In this document: positions 1 to 7,224 of the stretch, in pieces
Layout: the number at the start of each line of letters is the position of its first letter
Numbering within the stretch: position 1 is the first letter of the stretch
DNA from: Bacteroidales bacterium
GTDB taxonomy: Bacteria > Bacteroidota > Bacteroidia > Bacteroidales > JAAUTT01
NCBI GenBank assembly: GCA_012031335.1
Contig: JAAUTT010000034.1
Coordinates: forward strand, 1 to 13,834
Direction of reading: 5' to 3'
DNA length: 13,834 bases
Notes under the pieces: generated by a model
Told to the model about the DNA's origin: nothing
Database searches by the model: none
What the model saw: the letters and a program-made list of their open reading frames with translations, nothing else
Translations under genes and position numbers: made by a program

Positions 1-2
1 AG

Positions 3-938
3 GGTAATGATTCTGCTGCCACAGATACTGCTTCCATCAATATTGGTATGGAAACTCAACTGTTGCTAAGGATTCTTGAAGAAAACGGCGACTATGTTAA
101 CAGTAAGGATTTTCCTTCGTTAATTAAGGCTTCCATTGTTAATGAAAGTCTGGATAAAAATATTCTGGTGGTAGATATTCGCTCTGCTTCAGACTATAAA
201 AAAGGTCATATTAAGGGCGCTGTCAATAAAAATTTCAAAGATCTTCCCGAGTATTTCGAATTGGGTATTAAACCATTTGAGTACGATAAAATTATTATGG
301 TTAGTGAGGATGGCCAGTTGGCGAGTTACACCACTGCTTTGCTCAGGTTAATGGGTTATGGTAATGTTTTTGCCATGCGATGGGGGATGAGCGCCTGGAA
401 CAGCGATTATGCCAATAACGGATGGTTCAAAGGAGCTTCTTCCGATTTTGAATCTTCATTGGATACCACTGTAAATGAAAAGCCCGCTTCCGTCGGTATG
501 CCCGAACTTGGAACCGGGTTGACAGGTGGTCCTGAAATTGGGAAAGCCCGTTTTACCAAAGTTTTTGCCGACGGAACTGACAACGTTTTAATTGATGCTG
601 CAAAAGTATTCGCTAGTCCCAATGATTATTATGTAATTAATTACGAAAGAAAAGATAAATACGAAAACGGTCATATTCCCGGTGCTGTGCGATATAAACC
701 CGATGGTACATTAGGTATTGTTTCGGAATTAACTACCATACCTGTTGATAAACCAGTGGTAGTATATTGTGGTACAGGTCATAACTCGGGTTTTGTAACG
801 GCTTATCTTCGTCTCTTCGGATACGATGCCCATACACTCAGGTATGGCAATAACGGGTTTATGTACAATAAAATGAAAAATGAAAAGGCTGCCTTATCAT
901 GGCTTCCTTTTAGCAAAGAAGATGTAAACGACTTTTAA
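3..938 (+). CDS. Tandem rhodanese-fold sulfurtransferase, 5' end outside the window
   Basis: The frame is open from the first bases of the window, so the gene probably starts upstream. The ATG at 48 would still give 296 residues, but the 15 codons before it (GNDSAATDTASINIG) read like the flexible linker after a lipoprotein or secretion signal. Two rhodanese folds are visible, numbered from the ATG at 48. Domain 1 (about 38-120) has VVDIRS and a GHIKGA turn, but its active-site loop is VSEDGQLAS with Ser86 in the cysteine position. Domain 2 (about 178-275) has GHIPGAV and an intact loop, CGTGHNS, with Cys241 as the expected persulfide carrier. An inactive first domain and an active second domain is the classic tandem thiosulfate:cyanide sulfurtransferase plan. 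It probably handles sulfane sulfur at or outside the inner membrane. It converges on a sulfur-transport operon. The natural acceptor is unknown. Confidence 0.88.
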   Translation, partial: GNDSAATDTASINIGMETQLLLRILEENGDYVNSKDFPSLIKASIVNESLDKNILVVDIRSASDYKKGHIKGAVNKNFKDLPEYFELGIKPFEYDKIIMVSEDGQLASYTTALLRLMGYGNVFAMRWGMSAWNSDYANNGWFKGASSDFESSLDTTVNEKPASVGMPELGTGLTGGPEIGKARFTKVFADGTDNVLIDAAKVFASPNDYYVINYERKDKYENGHIPGAVRYKPDGTLGIVSELTTIPVDKPVVVYCGTGHNSGFVTAYLRLFGYDAHTLRYGNNGFMYNKMKNEKAALSWLPFSKEDVNDF

Positions 939-951
939 AGTTGTAAAATAA

Positions 952-1406
952 TCAGAATTCCGGTCTGACAGAGCTGTCGGGCCGGAATTCGTATTTCAGA
1001 TTTTCCTCAAGGTTGTCAGTCAGTATATAAACATTTTGTATTCCCATCTGACTCAGTATTATCCATATTCTCGAAGATTTTATTATATCGTCCGTAACCA
1101 GAATAATTTCCCCACTGTGTTGTGTAATGCTTTTAAGATTATTCTTTTGCAGTAAATCCGCGGCGTTAATCTTCAGAAGCTCTCCCCTGGTGTTTTGAAA
1201 ATTACCTGATTTTTCCATCACAATAAAAGTGGATTCTGAACCTGATTCAGATGTGATGTTGAAAGAATATGCTTATCAGACAGGGAAGGAGCGGCCCATT
1301 TTCCTGCATCTTTTCTGAAAAGATTGGGATTGTTATATCGGATCAATACCAATGATAGTAATAGTGCAACAAGCGAAAGAACCAGAATCAGTTTTACATT
1401 TTTCAT
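952..1406 (-). CDS. Membrane-anchored rhodanese-like protein without Cys, frame broken once
   Basis: Literally there are two overlapping reading frames: a 62-codon one (1406 to 1218) with a single N-terminal membrane helix (about residues 5-22), and an 89-codon one (GTG at 1221 or ATG at 1218, down to 952). The second frame stays open upstream of its start and already reads like the first strand of a rhodanese fold (FIVMEKSGNFQ). One extra A in the AAAA run at 1225-1228 joins them as QNPL-FIVMEK, giving 151 residues with one membrane anchor and one rhodanese-like domain (ILVTDDIIKSS, LSQMGIQNVYIL). No cysteine occurs anywhere, and Thr/Asp fill the active-site position, so it cannot act as a sulfurtransferase by itself. 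It is the last gene of the minus operon, 12 bases after the GGCE rhodanese gene. Two coupled genes (TGATG overlap) is the weaker alternative. Confidence 0.62.
955..990. terminator. Hairpin between convergent sulfur genes
   Basis: A perfect 9-bp inverted repeat, GAATTCCGG (955-963) and CCGGAATTC (982-990), encloses an 18-base loop that can pair further. It lies 16 bases after the stop of the plus-strand rhodanese gene and covers the last codons of the minus-strand gene. On the minus strand it is followed by T-rich sequence (gattatttta), so it best fits termination of the minus operon. The plus-strand side has a weaker T tract. A shared bidirectional terminator is likely. Confidence 0.65.
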
Positions 1407-1418
1407 AAGCTTAATGGT

Positions 1419-2036
1419 TTATTCACAACCTCCATCCAGTTTCCTGGCTTCAGCTTGTTTCGATTGCATATATTTTGTTTTCAGGCTGTCGGGTAAACTG
1501 TTTATTTCAATAAAAAGCCTTTTCGCTTTAGCCCTGGTTTCGAATAACGCATTTTCCCGGGCTGTAATCCGGGTGCCAACAAACTCACTGTTCATAACGT
1601 ATTTGAACCATCCATTTAAACCTTTGTCTAACGAAGAAACTTTCTTGAAACCTAATCCTTGTGCAAGAGTAAAGGCATAATTACTTTCCAGATCTCCGTT
1701 CGAATAAAAAATGTTTTGGGCAAAATCTCTGTTCAGGATATTCTCAAGTGTGTCGGGGTTATTAACTATTTCGTTATAAGGTAAATTTATCGACCCAGGA
1801 ATGCTAAATTTCGAATACTCCAGTGGAGTTCTAACATCAATTATCTGGAGTGAACTGTCCTCTGCGACAATTAGCCGGGCCAGTTCATCGGGTGATATGC
1901 TTGTTTCTTTGTCAAGTGAAGCAAACAAAACCTTTTCCGGTTTAATTTTCAGTGAGGGCTTATCCTGCGCTGGTAAAAAAGCGAGAATGATTCCTAGTGT
2001 TACAAGTAATAAAGAAATTATTATTCTGCTATTCAT
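1419..2036 (-). CDS. Membrane-anchored rhodanese-fold protein with C-terminal GGCE
   Basis: 205 residues. Residues 4-22 form a hydrophobic helix (signal anchor or uncleaved signal), so the rest probably faces the periplasm. A rhodanese fold covers about 46-145: ISPDELARLI, IIDVRTPLEY, SIPGSINLPY and a late GFKKVSSLDKGLNGW. The active-site loop reads FYSNGDLES, with Ser/Asn where the cysteine belongs. The only cysteine of the protein is residue 204, in the C-terminal GGCE after a charged helical stretch rich in Lys, Arg and Ala. A sulfur-carrying C-terminal thiol is possible, but this is inference. The gene starts 6 bases after the second YeeE/YedE gene, so the two are surely cotranscribed. 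A role in receiving or presenting sulfur at the transporter is likely from context. A non-catalytic structural role is the alternative. Confidence 0.82.
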   Translation of the reverse strand: MNSRIIISLLLVTLGIILAFLPAQDKPSLKIKPEKVLFASLDKETSISPDELARLIVAEDSSLQIIDVRTPLEYSKFSIPGSINLPYNEIVNNPDTLENILNRDFAQNIFYSNGDLESNYAFTLAQGLGFKKVSSLDKGLNGWFKYVMNSEFVGTRITARENALFETRAKAKRLFIEINSLPDSLKTKYMQSKQAEARKLDGGCE

Positions 2037-2042
2037 GATATT

Positions 2043-2636
2043 TTAAAGTTGGGAAGTGATATCGGTTCGGGTAAATTTCTTTTCGGCAGCCTCGGCTATC
2101 CAGAACATGATAACCGCAGCCACAATTAGCAATAAAGTAAACACTCCCTGTGATAAGCCAAATACCTCATTGATTTTTACAGGTCCTTTATATGCTCCGT
2201 TAGCCAGACTTTGGATCCAGGGGAATGTTTCGGCAAAAAGAAAAGCTCCTGCCAATCCACCAAAGAAGAAGAAAAGGGCATCAATTTTTCCGATGGAGAG
2301 TGCACTTAGTCCGGTACCCGGGCAAAATCCGCCCATAATAAAACCGGCTCCCATTATTATTCCGCCTACTATTGCGGCAGTAACATAATATTCGTTTACA
2401 AAAACATTTTTCATGTTTATTAAGCCAAAATAGCTCAGAAATTGAGATCCTACAAGGGCCACGATAGCTGCAGTAAAAAATACTTTAATAACAGTAGTGT
2501 CGTATCCATAAAACATTCCTACAAGTTTTCGGCTCGAGGAAAAGCCTGCCTGTTCAAGCGCATATCCAAAGCCAATGCCAATGAATAAAGCAATTAAAAG
2601 ATCGAGCCATTGTGGTAAAGTAGTAAAAGGTGCCAT
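2043..2636 (-). CDS. YeeE/YedE-family sulfur transport protein, second half-size subunit
   Basis: 197 residues with about five hydrophobic segments. Family signatures visible are GFGYALEQAGFSSSRKL near residues 22-37, the YGYDTTVIKVFF segment, and GGFCPGTGLSALSIGKIDA around Cys105, the conserved membrane cysteine motif of this family. YeeE/YedE proteins move thiosulfate or related sulfur compounds across the inner membrane using conserved cysteines; some are one long chain and others, as here, two half-size chains (compare PmpA/PmpB). It ends in a charged tail. It lies 12 bases after the other half and 6 bases before the rhodanese gene. The substrate cannot be read from the sequence; thiosulfate, sulfide or a persulfide are the candidates. 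Confidence 0.87.
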   Translation of the reverse strand: MAPFTTLPQWLDLLIALFIGIGFGYALEQAGFSSSRKLVGMFYGYDTTVIKVFFTAAIVALVGSQFLSYFGLINMKNVFVNEYYVTAAIVGGIIMGAGFIMGGFCPGTGLSALSIGKIDALFFFFGGLAGAFLFAETFPWIQSLANGAYKGPVKINEVFGLSQGVFTLLLIVAAVIMFWIAEAAEKKFTRTDITSQL

Positions 2637-2648
2637 ATTTTTTATATT

Positions 2649-3158
2649 TTAAATCCAGTTTTTTCGGAAAAACCAAGCAAAAAGGAACGCCGAACCAAAA
2701 ATAGCGGCCATGGTAACAAAACCTGCAACTGATAGTACTGCCATTCCCGAAAGTGCCGCTCCACTTGTGCAACCCCGCGCCAGTTGTGCGCCATAAACAA
2801 AAAACAATCCTCCAAGAAAGGCAAGTAACAATCTTTTACTGTTCGAGATGTTGGGAGATTTTTCTATGCGGAATTTAAGCCGCCTGGAAACCATGCCCGA
2901 AATAAAACCGCCGGCTAAAATGCCTAATACTTCAATGGGCAACCAGTTCAAAATTGGGTTTTTACCGCCTTCAAAATATTTGCTGTAATAAATTGAGTTT
3001 TCGGCATGGCTGGGTGTAACTGCTCCTACAATGGATACCACACAATATTTTATTCCTCCGCTGGCACCCAGTCCCCGCCCCGAGAGAAACATGGCAAGAA
3101 GTAATACCAAACCCAGCATTGTTCCGGCCAGATATGGATTCATGTATTTTTTCTTCAT
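2649..3158 (-). CDS. YeeE/YedE-family sulfur transport protein, first half-size subunit
   Basis: 169 residues. The first membrane helix is at about 9-27, then a loop (to about 72) that includes Cys39, then more helices. The family motif is LARGCTSGAALSGMAVLS around Cys130, matching the membrane-embedded G-C-T/S-G cysteine motif. It is the first gene of the minus operon; the ATG at 3158 lies about 20 bases downstream of a good -7 element. A Met at residue 6 is a possible alternative start. With the next gene it should form a two-chain sulfur-compound transporter in the inner membrane. The loop GGKNPILNWLPIEVLG is typical of the two-gene version in Bacteroidota as far as I recognise it. Substrate unknown. 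Confidence 0.86.
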   Translation of the reverse strand: MKKKYMNPYLAGTMLGLVLLLAMFLSGRGLGASGGIKYCVVSIVGAVTPSHAENSIYYSKYFEGGKNPILNWLPIEVLGILAGGFISGMVSRRLKFRIEKSPNISNSKRLLLAFLGGLFFVYGAQLARGCTSGAALSGMAVLSVAGFVTMAAIFGSAFLFAWFFRKNWI

Positions 3159-3180
3159 GGGTTTTTAATGCTTTTGGTAA

Positions 3181-3188
3181 CAAATATA
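3181..3188 (-). promoter_or_regulatory. Bacteroidota-type -7 element for the sulfur operon
   Basis: Read on the minus strand this is TATATTTG, an exact match to the TAnnTTTG -7 consensus of the Bacteroidota primary sigma factor. It is 22 bases from the ATG at 3158, implying a very short leader. No convincing TTTG -33 element sits at the usual spacing, so the call rests on one motif plus position. Confidence 0.45.
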
Positions 3189-3445
3189 CATTCTAATCAA
3201 CTATAAAGGCCGAATTTCATAAAATGTTCTTTTTTCAAATTTAATTATCCCTGTAAAGTATTGCGAAAATTGCGTTACTCCTCTCTTTCCATCATTGTTA
3301 TTGCATTATACCAAAGGGTTGAGGTTTAAATTACACTTTTAATTTACTGAAAAATCATCCTTTTGGATGACTATAAACCGTTATTTGAACCGGTATTTTC
3401 CAGCCTAAGCAGTCGTAAATTTAATTTACATTTAAAAAGCAGCTT
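3189..3445. other. Divergent intergenic region upstream of cheA
   Basis: About 260 A+T-rich bases separate the divergent sulfur operon and chemosensory operon. It should contain the cheA promoter. The nearest candidate is TAAATTTA at 3416-3423, one mismatch from TAnnTTTG, but without a well-placed -33 partner. No small gene, RNA gene or clear operator is recognisable; the open frame from 3363 is a shifted shadow of the cheA start. Confidence 0.4.
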
Positions 3446-5456
3446 ATGGACCCAATTCTGCAAAAGTTCAAACTTATATTTTTGGATGAGGCTTCCGGTT
3501 TATTGGACCAGTTGGAGAAAGACCTGCTGGATCTGGAAACTTCTCCCGATAACCAGGAACTCATCGAATCGGCTTTCCGGGCGATGCATACCATTAAGGT
3601 GTTAGTGGTATGTATGGTTTTGATCATGTAAGTGAGTTTACTCACAACATGGAAAGTCTGTACCAGGCTATACGCGATAAAGTACTACGATTCGACAAGG
3701 AAATTTTCGATATAACATTTCTGTCTGTCGATCATATACGCAAGCTCCTTAACGATGAGTTATTAACAGTGCCAGAAAATCAGACCAACCAAAAGGTTAT
3801 TCTCAGCGGTATCGAAGCAATTTTGGGAAAGGTGAACAAAAGTCTTGACCAGGAAAATGCTGTCAGTGTTCAGAATAATAACAGGGAAATGCCTTTTTCA
3901 TGGCATATTCTCATCAGAGCAAACGAGCAGATTTATTTCCGGGGAATCAGCCTTACCAATATCTTTCACGATCTGGCCTCACTCGGGCAATTTGAAATAT
4001 CAAGGCTCGACCACCTGAGCGATGAAGGTAATGATACCTGGAGCATAATTCTTTACACAAATGCCAAGGAGAATGATATACGCGAGGTATTTATGTTTAT
4101 TGAAGACGATTGTACTATCACCAGGCTTACCACGCGTAACCTATTCGAAGACGCTGCACCTGAGCCCTCCCCCGAAAATGAACAGTCAATTATTGACCTC
4201 ATTGATTATCATGAAAAAGTAACCGACAAACCCCAAACTCAAAATACAAGCAATTCTATAATCAACCGGCAAAAAGAGAGAACTGAAAATAACCAGAAAG
4301 CTACAAAACGTATTTCTGTCGATTCGTCGAAACTCGATCACCTGATGTACCTTGTGAGTGAACTTATCACTCTTAATTCGCAGTTCACCCTTAACACATC
4401 CGATAATAAGTTCGAGAAAATATGGCCTTTTACCGAACGTTTGGATAATCTCTCCAAGCAATTCCGAAATAATGCACTCGATATACGGCTTGTGCCGCTA
4501 AGCGAGTCAATACTCCGGTTTAAAAGACTTATCCGCGATTTATCCAATCAGCTTAATAAAGATGTGGAACTTATCACCGAAGGGATTGATACCGAAGTTG
4601 ATAAAGGTACTATTGACCAGCTAAACGATCCGCTGATGCATATTATCCGCAACTGTATCGACCATGGGATTGAAACACCCGATCAGCGGCTTAAAAAAGG
4701 TAAGCCGGAATCTGGCATAATAAGGATTACAGCTAGTAATTCGGGCAATGTGGTGATCATAAAATTGAAGACGATGGCTCGGGCATAGATATGGAAAAAA
4801 TCAGGAAAAAGGCCATTGATAAGGGAATTATCAAAGCTTCTGATAAGCCTACCAGGCAAGAGTTAATGGATATGATATTTTTGCCGGGATTCTCTACTGC
4901 TCAAAGTCTTACCGAAGTGTCGGGCCGTGGGGTTGGAATGGATGTGGTTCGTCGTAAAATAACCGAACTCCGGGGCGAAGTCCATGTGGAGTCGGAATTG
5001 GGTGTCGGCACCTCCTTTACGCTTAAACTTCAACAGTCTATAGCAATTATAGATACCTTACTGTTTAAAGTCGAAAATACGTTTTTCACTGTTGCCATTT
5101 CCGATATCAATGTTTGCCTGCAAATTCCCAAGGAGGAAATTGAAAAACGAAAGAGTACCTGCACCATTCCTTTTGAAAACCAGTTGATACCATTTTTCGA
5201 TATCCGTTCCGGTTTTGAACTGGGTGGCACTTATGGTGAAATGACCAAAGCCATTATCCTTCGAACTAACGACAGGCAGCTGGCATTACTGACCGATACC
5301 ATCATAGGTGGCCATCAGGCTGTACTGAAACCTCTCGGTAGCTTATTCCGCGAACAGAAATGTATTGGAGCTGCCAGCCAGCTGGGCGATGGCAAACTGG
5401 CATTTATGCTCGATACCAATGAGTTGTTTTTTAAAATAGATAACCGAATTAACTAA
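3446..5456 (+). CDS. cheA: Chemotaxis histidine kinase CheA, frame broken twice
   Basis: Repaired, this is a 670-residue CheA. P1 Hpt domain (about 1-110) has AMHTIKG with phospho-acceptor His48. A P2-like domain (about 150-225) contains FSWHILIRANEQIYFRG. A polar linker precedes P3, the dimerisation helices (about 289-355, VDSSKLDHLMYLVSEL). The P4 ATPase has N-box IIRNCIDHGIE near 400, DDGSGID, FLPGFSTA and GRGVGMDVV. P5 is the CheW-like C-terminus. The reading frame breaks twice. A base is missing at 3598-3599: one more G gives HTIKGVSGMYGF instead of HTIKVLVV. A base is missing in AAAA at 4761-4764: one more A gives IKIEDDGSGIDME instead of a stop. All catalytic motifs survive repair, so the kinase is probably intact in the living cell. 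It phosphorylates a response regulator not present in this window. It is followed 12 bases later by cheW. Confidence 0.93.
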
Positions 5457-5468
5457 ATACAAAAAGCC

Positions 5469-5957
5469 ATGACGAGTACTTATTTGTCTTTTGTTATTTG
5501 CGGCGACCAGTATGCCGTAAATGTTGCCAAAGTGCTGGAGGTATTGCAGGAAGAACATATTACTTCCGTACCGAATGCTCCTGCTTATATCCGCGGAATT
5601 ATCAATTTCCGTGGCGATGTGGTCCCTGTTTTCGAAACCAGGGTGCGTTTTAATCTGCCCGACAGGCAAAACACCGATACCTATAACATTATTGTGATCG
5701 ACGTTTCCGAAGGAGCCGATATGTTTCGTCTCGGAGCTGTTGTGGATAAGGTGAAGGATGTAATTTCCATCGAGGATAACGACATTAAACCGGTACCTGC
5801 CATGAGTAAGGAATTCAATACCGATTTTCTGCAGGGTATTTATAAACTCGAAAATGAGTTTATCATGCTCCTGAATGTTGAAAAGGTATTCTCAGGTACT
5901 GAACTGAAGGCAATTAAAGAAACAAACGAATTACACGAAACCCTTATTAATTCCTGA
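5469..5957 (+). CDS. cheW: Chemotaxis coupling protein CheW
   Basis: 162 residues, a single CheW domain for most of the length. Visible features are YLSFVICGDQYAVNVAKVLEV at the start, PNAPAYIRGIINFRGDVVPVF with the conserved Arg-Gly-Asn/Phe-Arg-Gly turn, then GAVVDKVKDVISI and FLQGIYKLENEFIMLLNVEKVF. It bridges CheA and the receptors in the cytoplasmic array. It starts 12 bases after cheA and is followed by the cheR start with one base between stop and ATG, indicating one transcript and coupled translation. The frame is intact, and the length is typical of CheW. Confidence 0.94.
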   Translation: MTSTYLSFVICGDQYAVNVAKVLEVLQEEHITSVPNAPAYIRGIINFRGDVVPVFETRVRFNLPDRQNTDTYNIIVIDVSEGADMFRLGAVVDKVKDVISIEDNDIKPVPAMSKEFNTDFLQGIYKLENEFIMLLNVEKVFSGTELKAIKETNELHETLINS

Positions 5958-5958
5958 T

Positions 5959-6564
5959 ATGGCATTTACCTTTTTCTTCAGGGACGAACAGATTCTTACA
6001 CTGGCAGTTCAAAAGCTGGTTCCCCAAACCATGGGCCGCAGCAGTATTCATATTCTGAATGCCGGTTGTGCCATGGGAATGGAAACTTACACTTTTGCCA
6101 TCCTGCTGGCCGAGAGCATGGGGAAGTTTGCCCTCCGAAACGTGAAAATATTAGCTGTGGATATTGATAACGAAAACGTCGATTTTGGAAAGACAGTAAC
6201 CGATGGCGTTTACCATAAAGATCATCTGCAGCGTATTCCGTCGGATCTGTTTGGTAAATATTTCAGTCCCTCCGGGAAAGAGGACCATTTTATTGTAAAT
6301 CAGGAGTTGCGGAGTCTTGTTCAGTTTAAAAAGTATGACCTGCTTACGCTTAAACCTCTCAGGAATGACTATAGTCTGGTTATCTGTAAAAATGTGCTTT
6401 TACACTTTCATTACCAGCAGAGAATCGAAGTAATTTCAATGTATTACGATATGCTGATTACCGGAGGACTCCTTGCTATGGAAAATACCCAGAGTATGCC
6501 TCAGGAACTTAGCCATAAGTTCAGGAAACTGGTAGACTATGCTCAGTTATACGAAAAAATCTGA
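5959..6564 (+). CDS. Short CheR-type receptor methyltransferase, catalytic domain only
   Basis: 201 residues, compared with about 270-290 for full CheR. The protein begins directly at the FTFFFRD motif that normally opens the SAM-binding domain, so the N-terminal helical domain is absent. The preceding cheW has its own stop one base upstream, so this is not an obvious frameshift loss. SAM motif I reads NAGCAMGMETYTFA, compared with the usual SAGCSTGEEPYS-type motif, so the conserved Glu of GEE is Met. Later motifs are good: VDIDNENVDFGK, then DGVYHKDHLQRIP in the region that binds receptor tails, then VICKNVLLHF and a final GGLLAMENT. Expected role: methylate glutamates on mcp1 and mcp2 for adaptation. 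The missing domain and altered motif leave activity uncertain. No cheB partner is in the window. Confidence 0.85.
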   Translation: MAFTFFFRDEQILTLAVQKLVPQTMGRSSIHILNAGCAMGMETYTFAILLAESMGKFALRNVKILAVDIDNENVDFGKTVTDGVYHKDHLQRIPSDLFGKYFSPSGKEDHFIVNQELRSLVQFKKYDLLTLKPLRNDYSLVICKNVLLHFHYQQRIEVISMYYDMLITGGLLAMENTQSMPQELSHKFRKLVDYAQLYEKI

Positions 6565-7158
6565 GTGATGAAAATTACCAATCTTACCGTCGACAGTACG
6601 TTGTATACTTCCAATGTTTTTCTTGTACAGGGTACATGGAATTCAATCGAAGATATCAATACGCTGGTAGATGTCGGAAGCGATATACGCATTATTAAAA
6701 AAATTGAGTCTATCAATACTGGTTTAGGTAAGAATAAGGTCGATCAGGTTATTTTAACCCATTGTCATTCCGATCATTCAGCCATTCTGGAAGATATAAG
6801 AACAGCCTTCCGTCCCAGAATTTATGCTTTTAACTCCCATCTGAAACGAATCGATCATATTCTTAGAGATGGCGATACTCTTAAGATAGGTGAACATCAG
6901 TTCGAGGTAATTCATCTCACTTTTCACAGTTACGATTCTGTCTGCCTTTATTGTGAAGCGGAAGCGATTCTTTTCGCAGGCGATACCACTTTCCCTGTTA
7001 TTGGTGGCAATGAGGCTTTAATGCGCGAAAATGAAAAAGCACTTGGCCGATTGTTGGGGAAGGATATAAAAACAGTATATCCGGGGCATGGCCCTGTTCA
7101 GCATTTTAACGAAAAAAAATTCATGCTCATGAAGGAAAGTAAAATTGAAAGTGGATGA
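6565..7158 (+). CDS. Metallo-beta-lactamase-fold protein inside the chemosensory operon
   Basis: 197 residues, one MBL-fold domain. Metal ligands are complete: THCHSDH (His66, His68, Asp70, His71), His121 in LTFHSYDS, Asp140 in LFAGDTTF and His175 in YPGHGP. This supports a two-metal site (iron or zinc). GTG at 6565 directly follows the cheR stop, and ATG at 6568 is equally possible; the tight junction places it in the che transcript. No signal peptide or membrane segment, so it is cytoplasmic. The family includes glyoxalase II and persulfide dioxygenase, and also ODP, the di-iron oxygen-binding protein genetically coupled to chemoreceptors and acting on CheA. By position, an ODP-like sensor is the more attractive reading; a thioester or persulfide hydrolase is the alternative. 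No flavodoxin or rubredoxin domain is attached. Confidence 0.85.
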   Translation: MMKITNLTVDSTLYTSNVFLVQGTWNSIEDINTLVDVGSDIRIIKKIESINTGLGKNKVDQVILTHCHSDHSAILEDIRTAFRPRIYAFNSHLKRIDHILRDGDTLKIGEHQFEVIHLTFHSYDSVCLYCEAEAILFAGDTTFPVIGGNEALMRENEKALGRLLGKDIKTVYPGHGPVQHFNEKKFMLMKESKIESG

Positions 7159-7224
7159 AAAGCAATAATACACTAGAATAAACATGCAAATAACTAAAAA
7201 TCAATAAACTAAAAAACTTACATT

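Noticed and set aside
1216..1221. TGATG stop-start overlap as evidence for two translationally coupled genes
   Set aside because: The downstream frame encodes the first rhodanese strand before its supposed start, and one base in an adjacent homopolymer unites both frames, so an indel is more likely.
1324..2388. Several plus-strand open frames opposite the rhodanese and YeeE/YedE genes
   Set aside because: They are antisense shadows of well-supported genes with no family resemblance of their own.
3363..3605. 80-codon open frame overlapping the cheA start
   Set aside because: It runs in another frame across the conserved CheA Hpt domain and its product is Trp/Cys/Arg-rich without any recognisable fold.
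3590..4795. Programmed ribosomal frameshifting in cheA
   Set aside because: Sites differ in sequence and lack a clear slippery heptamer with a downstream structure, and similar breaks occur in three unrelated genes in both indel directions.
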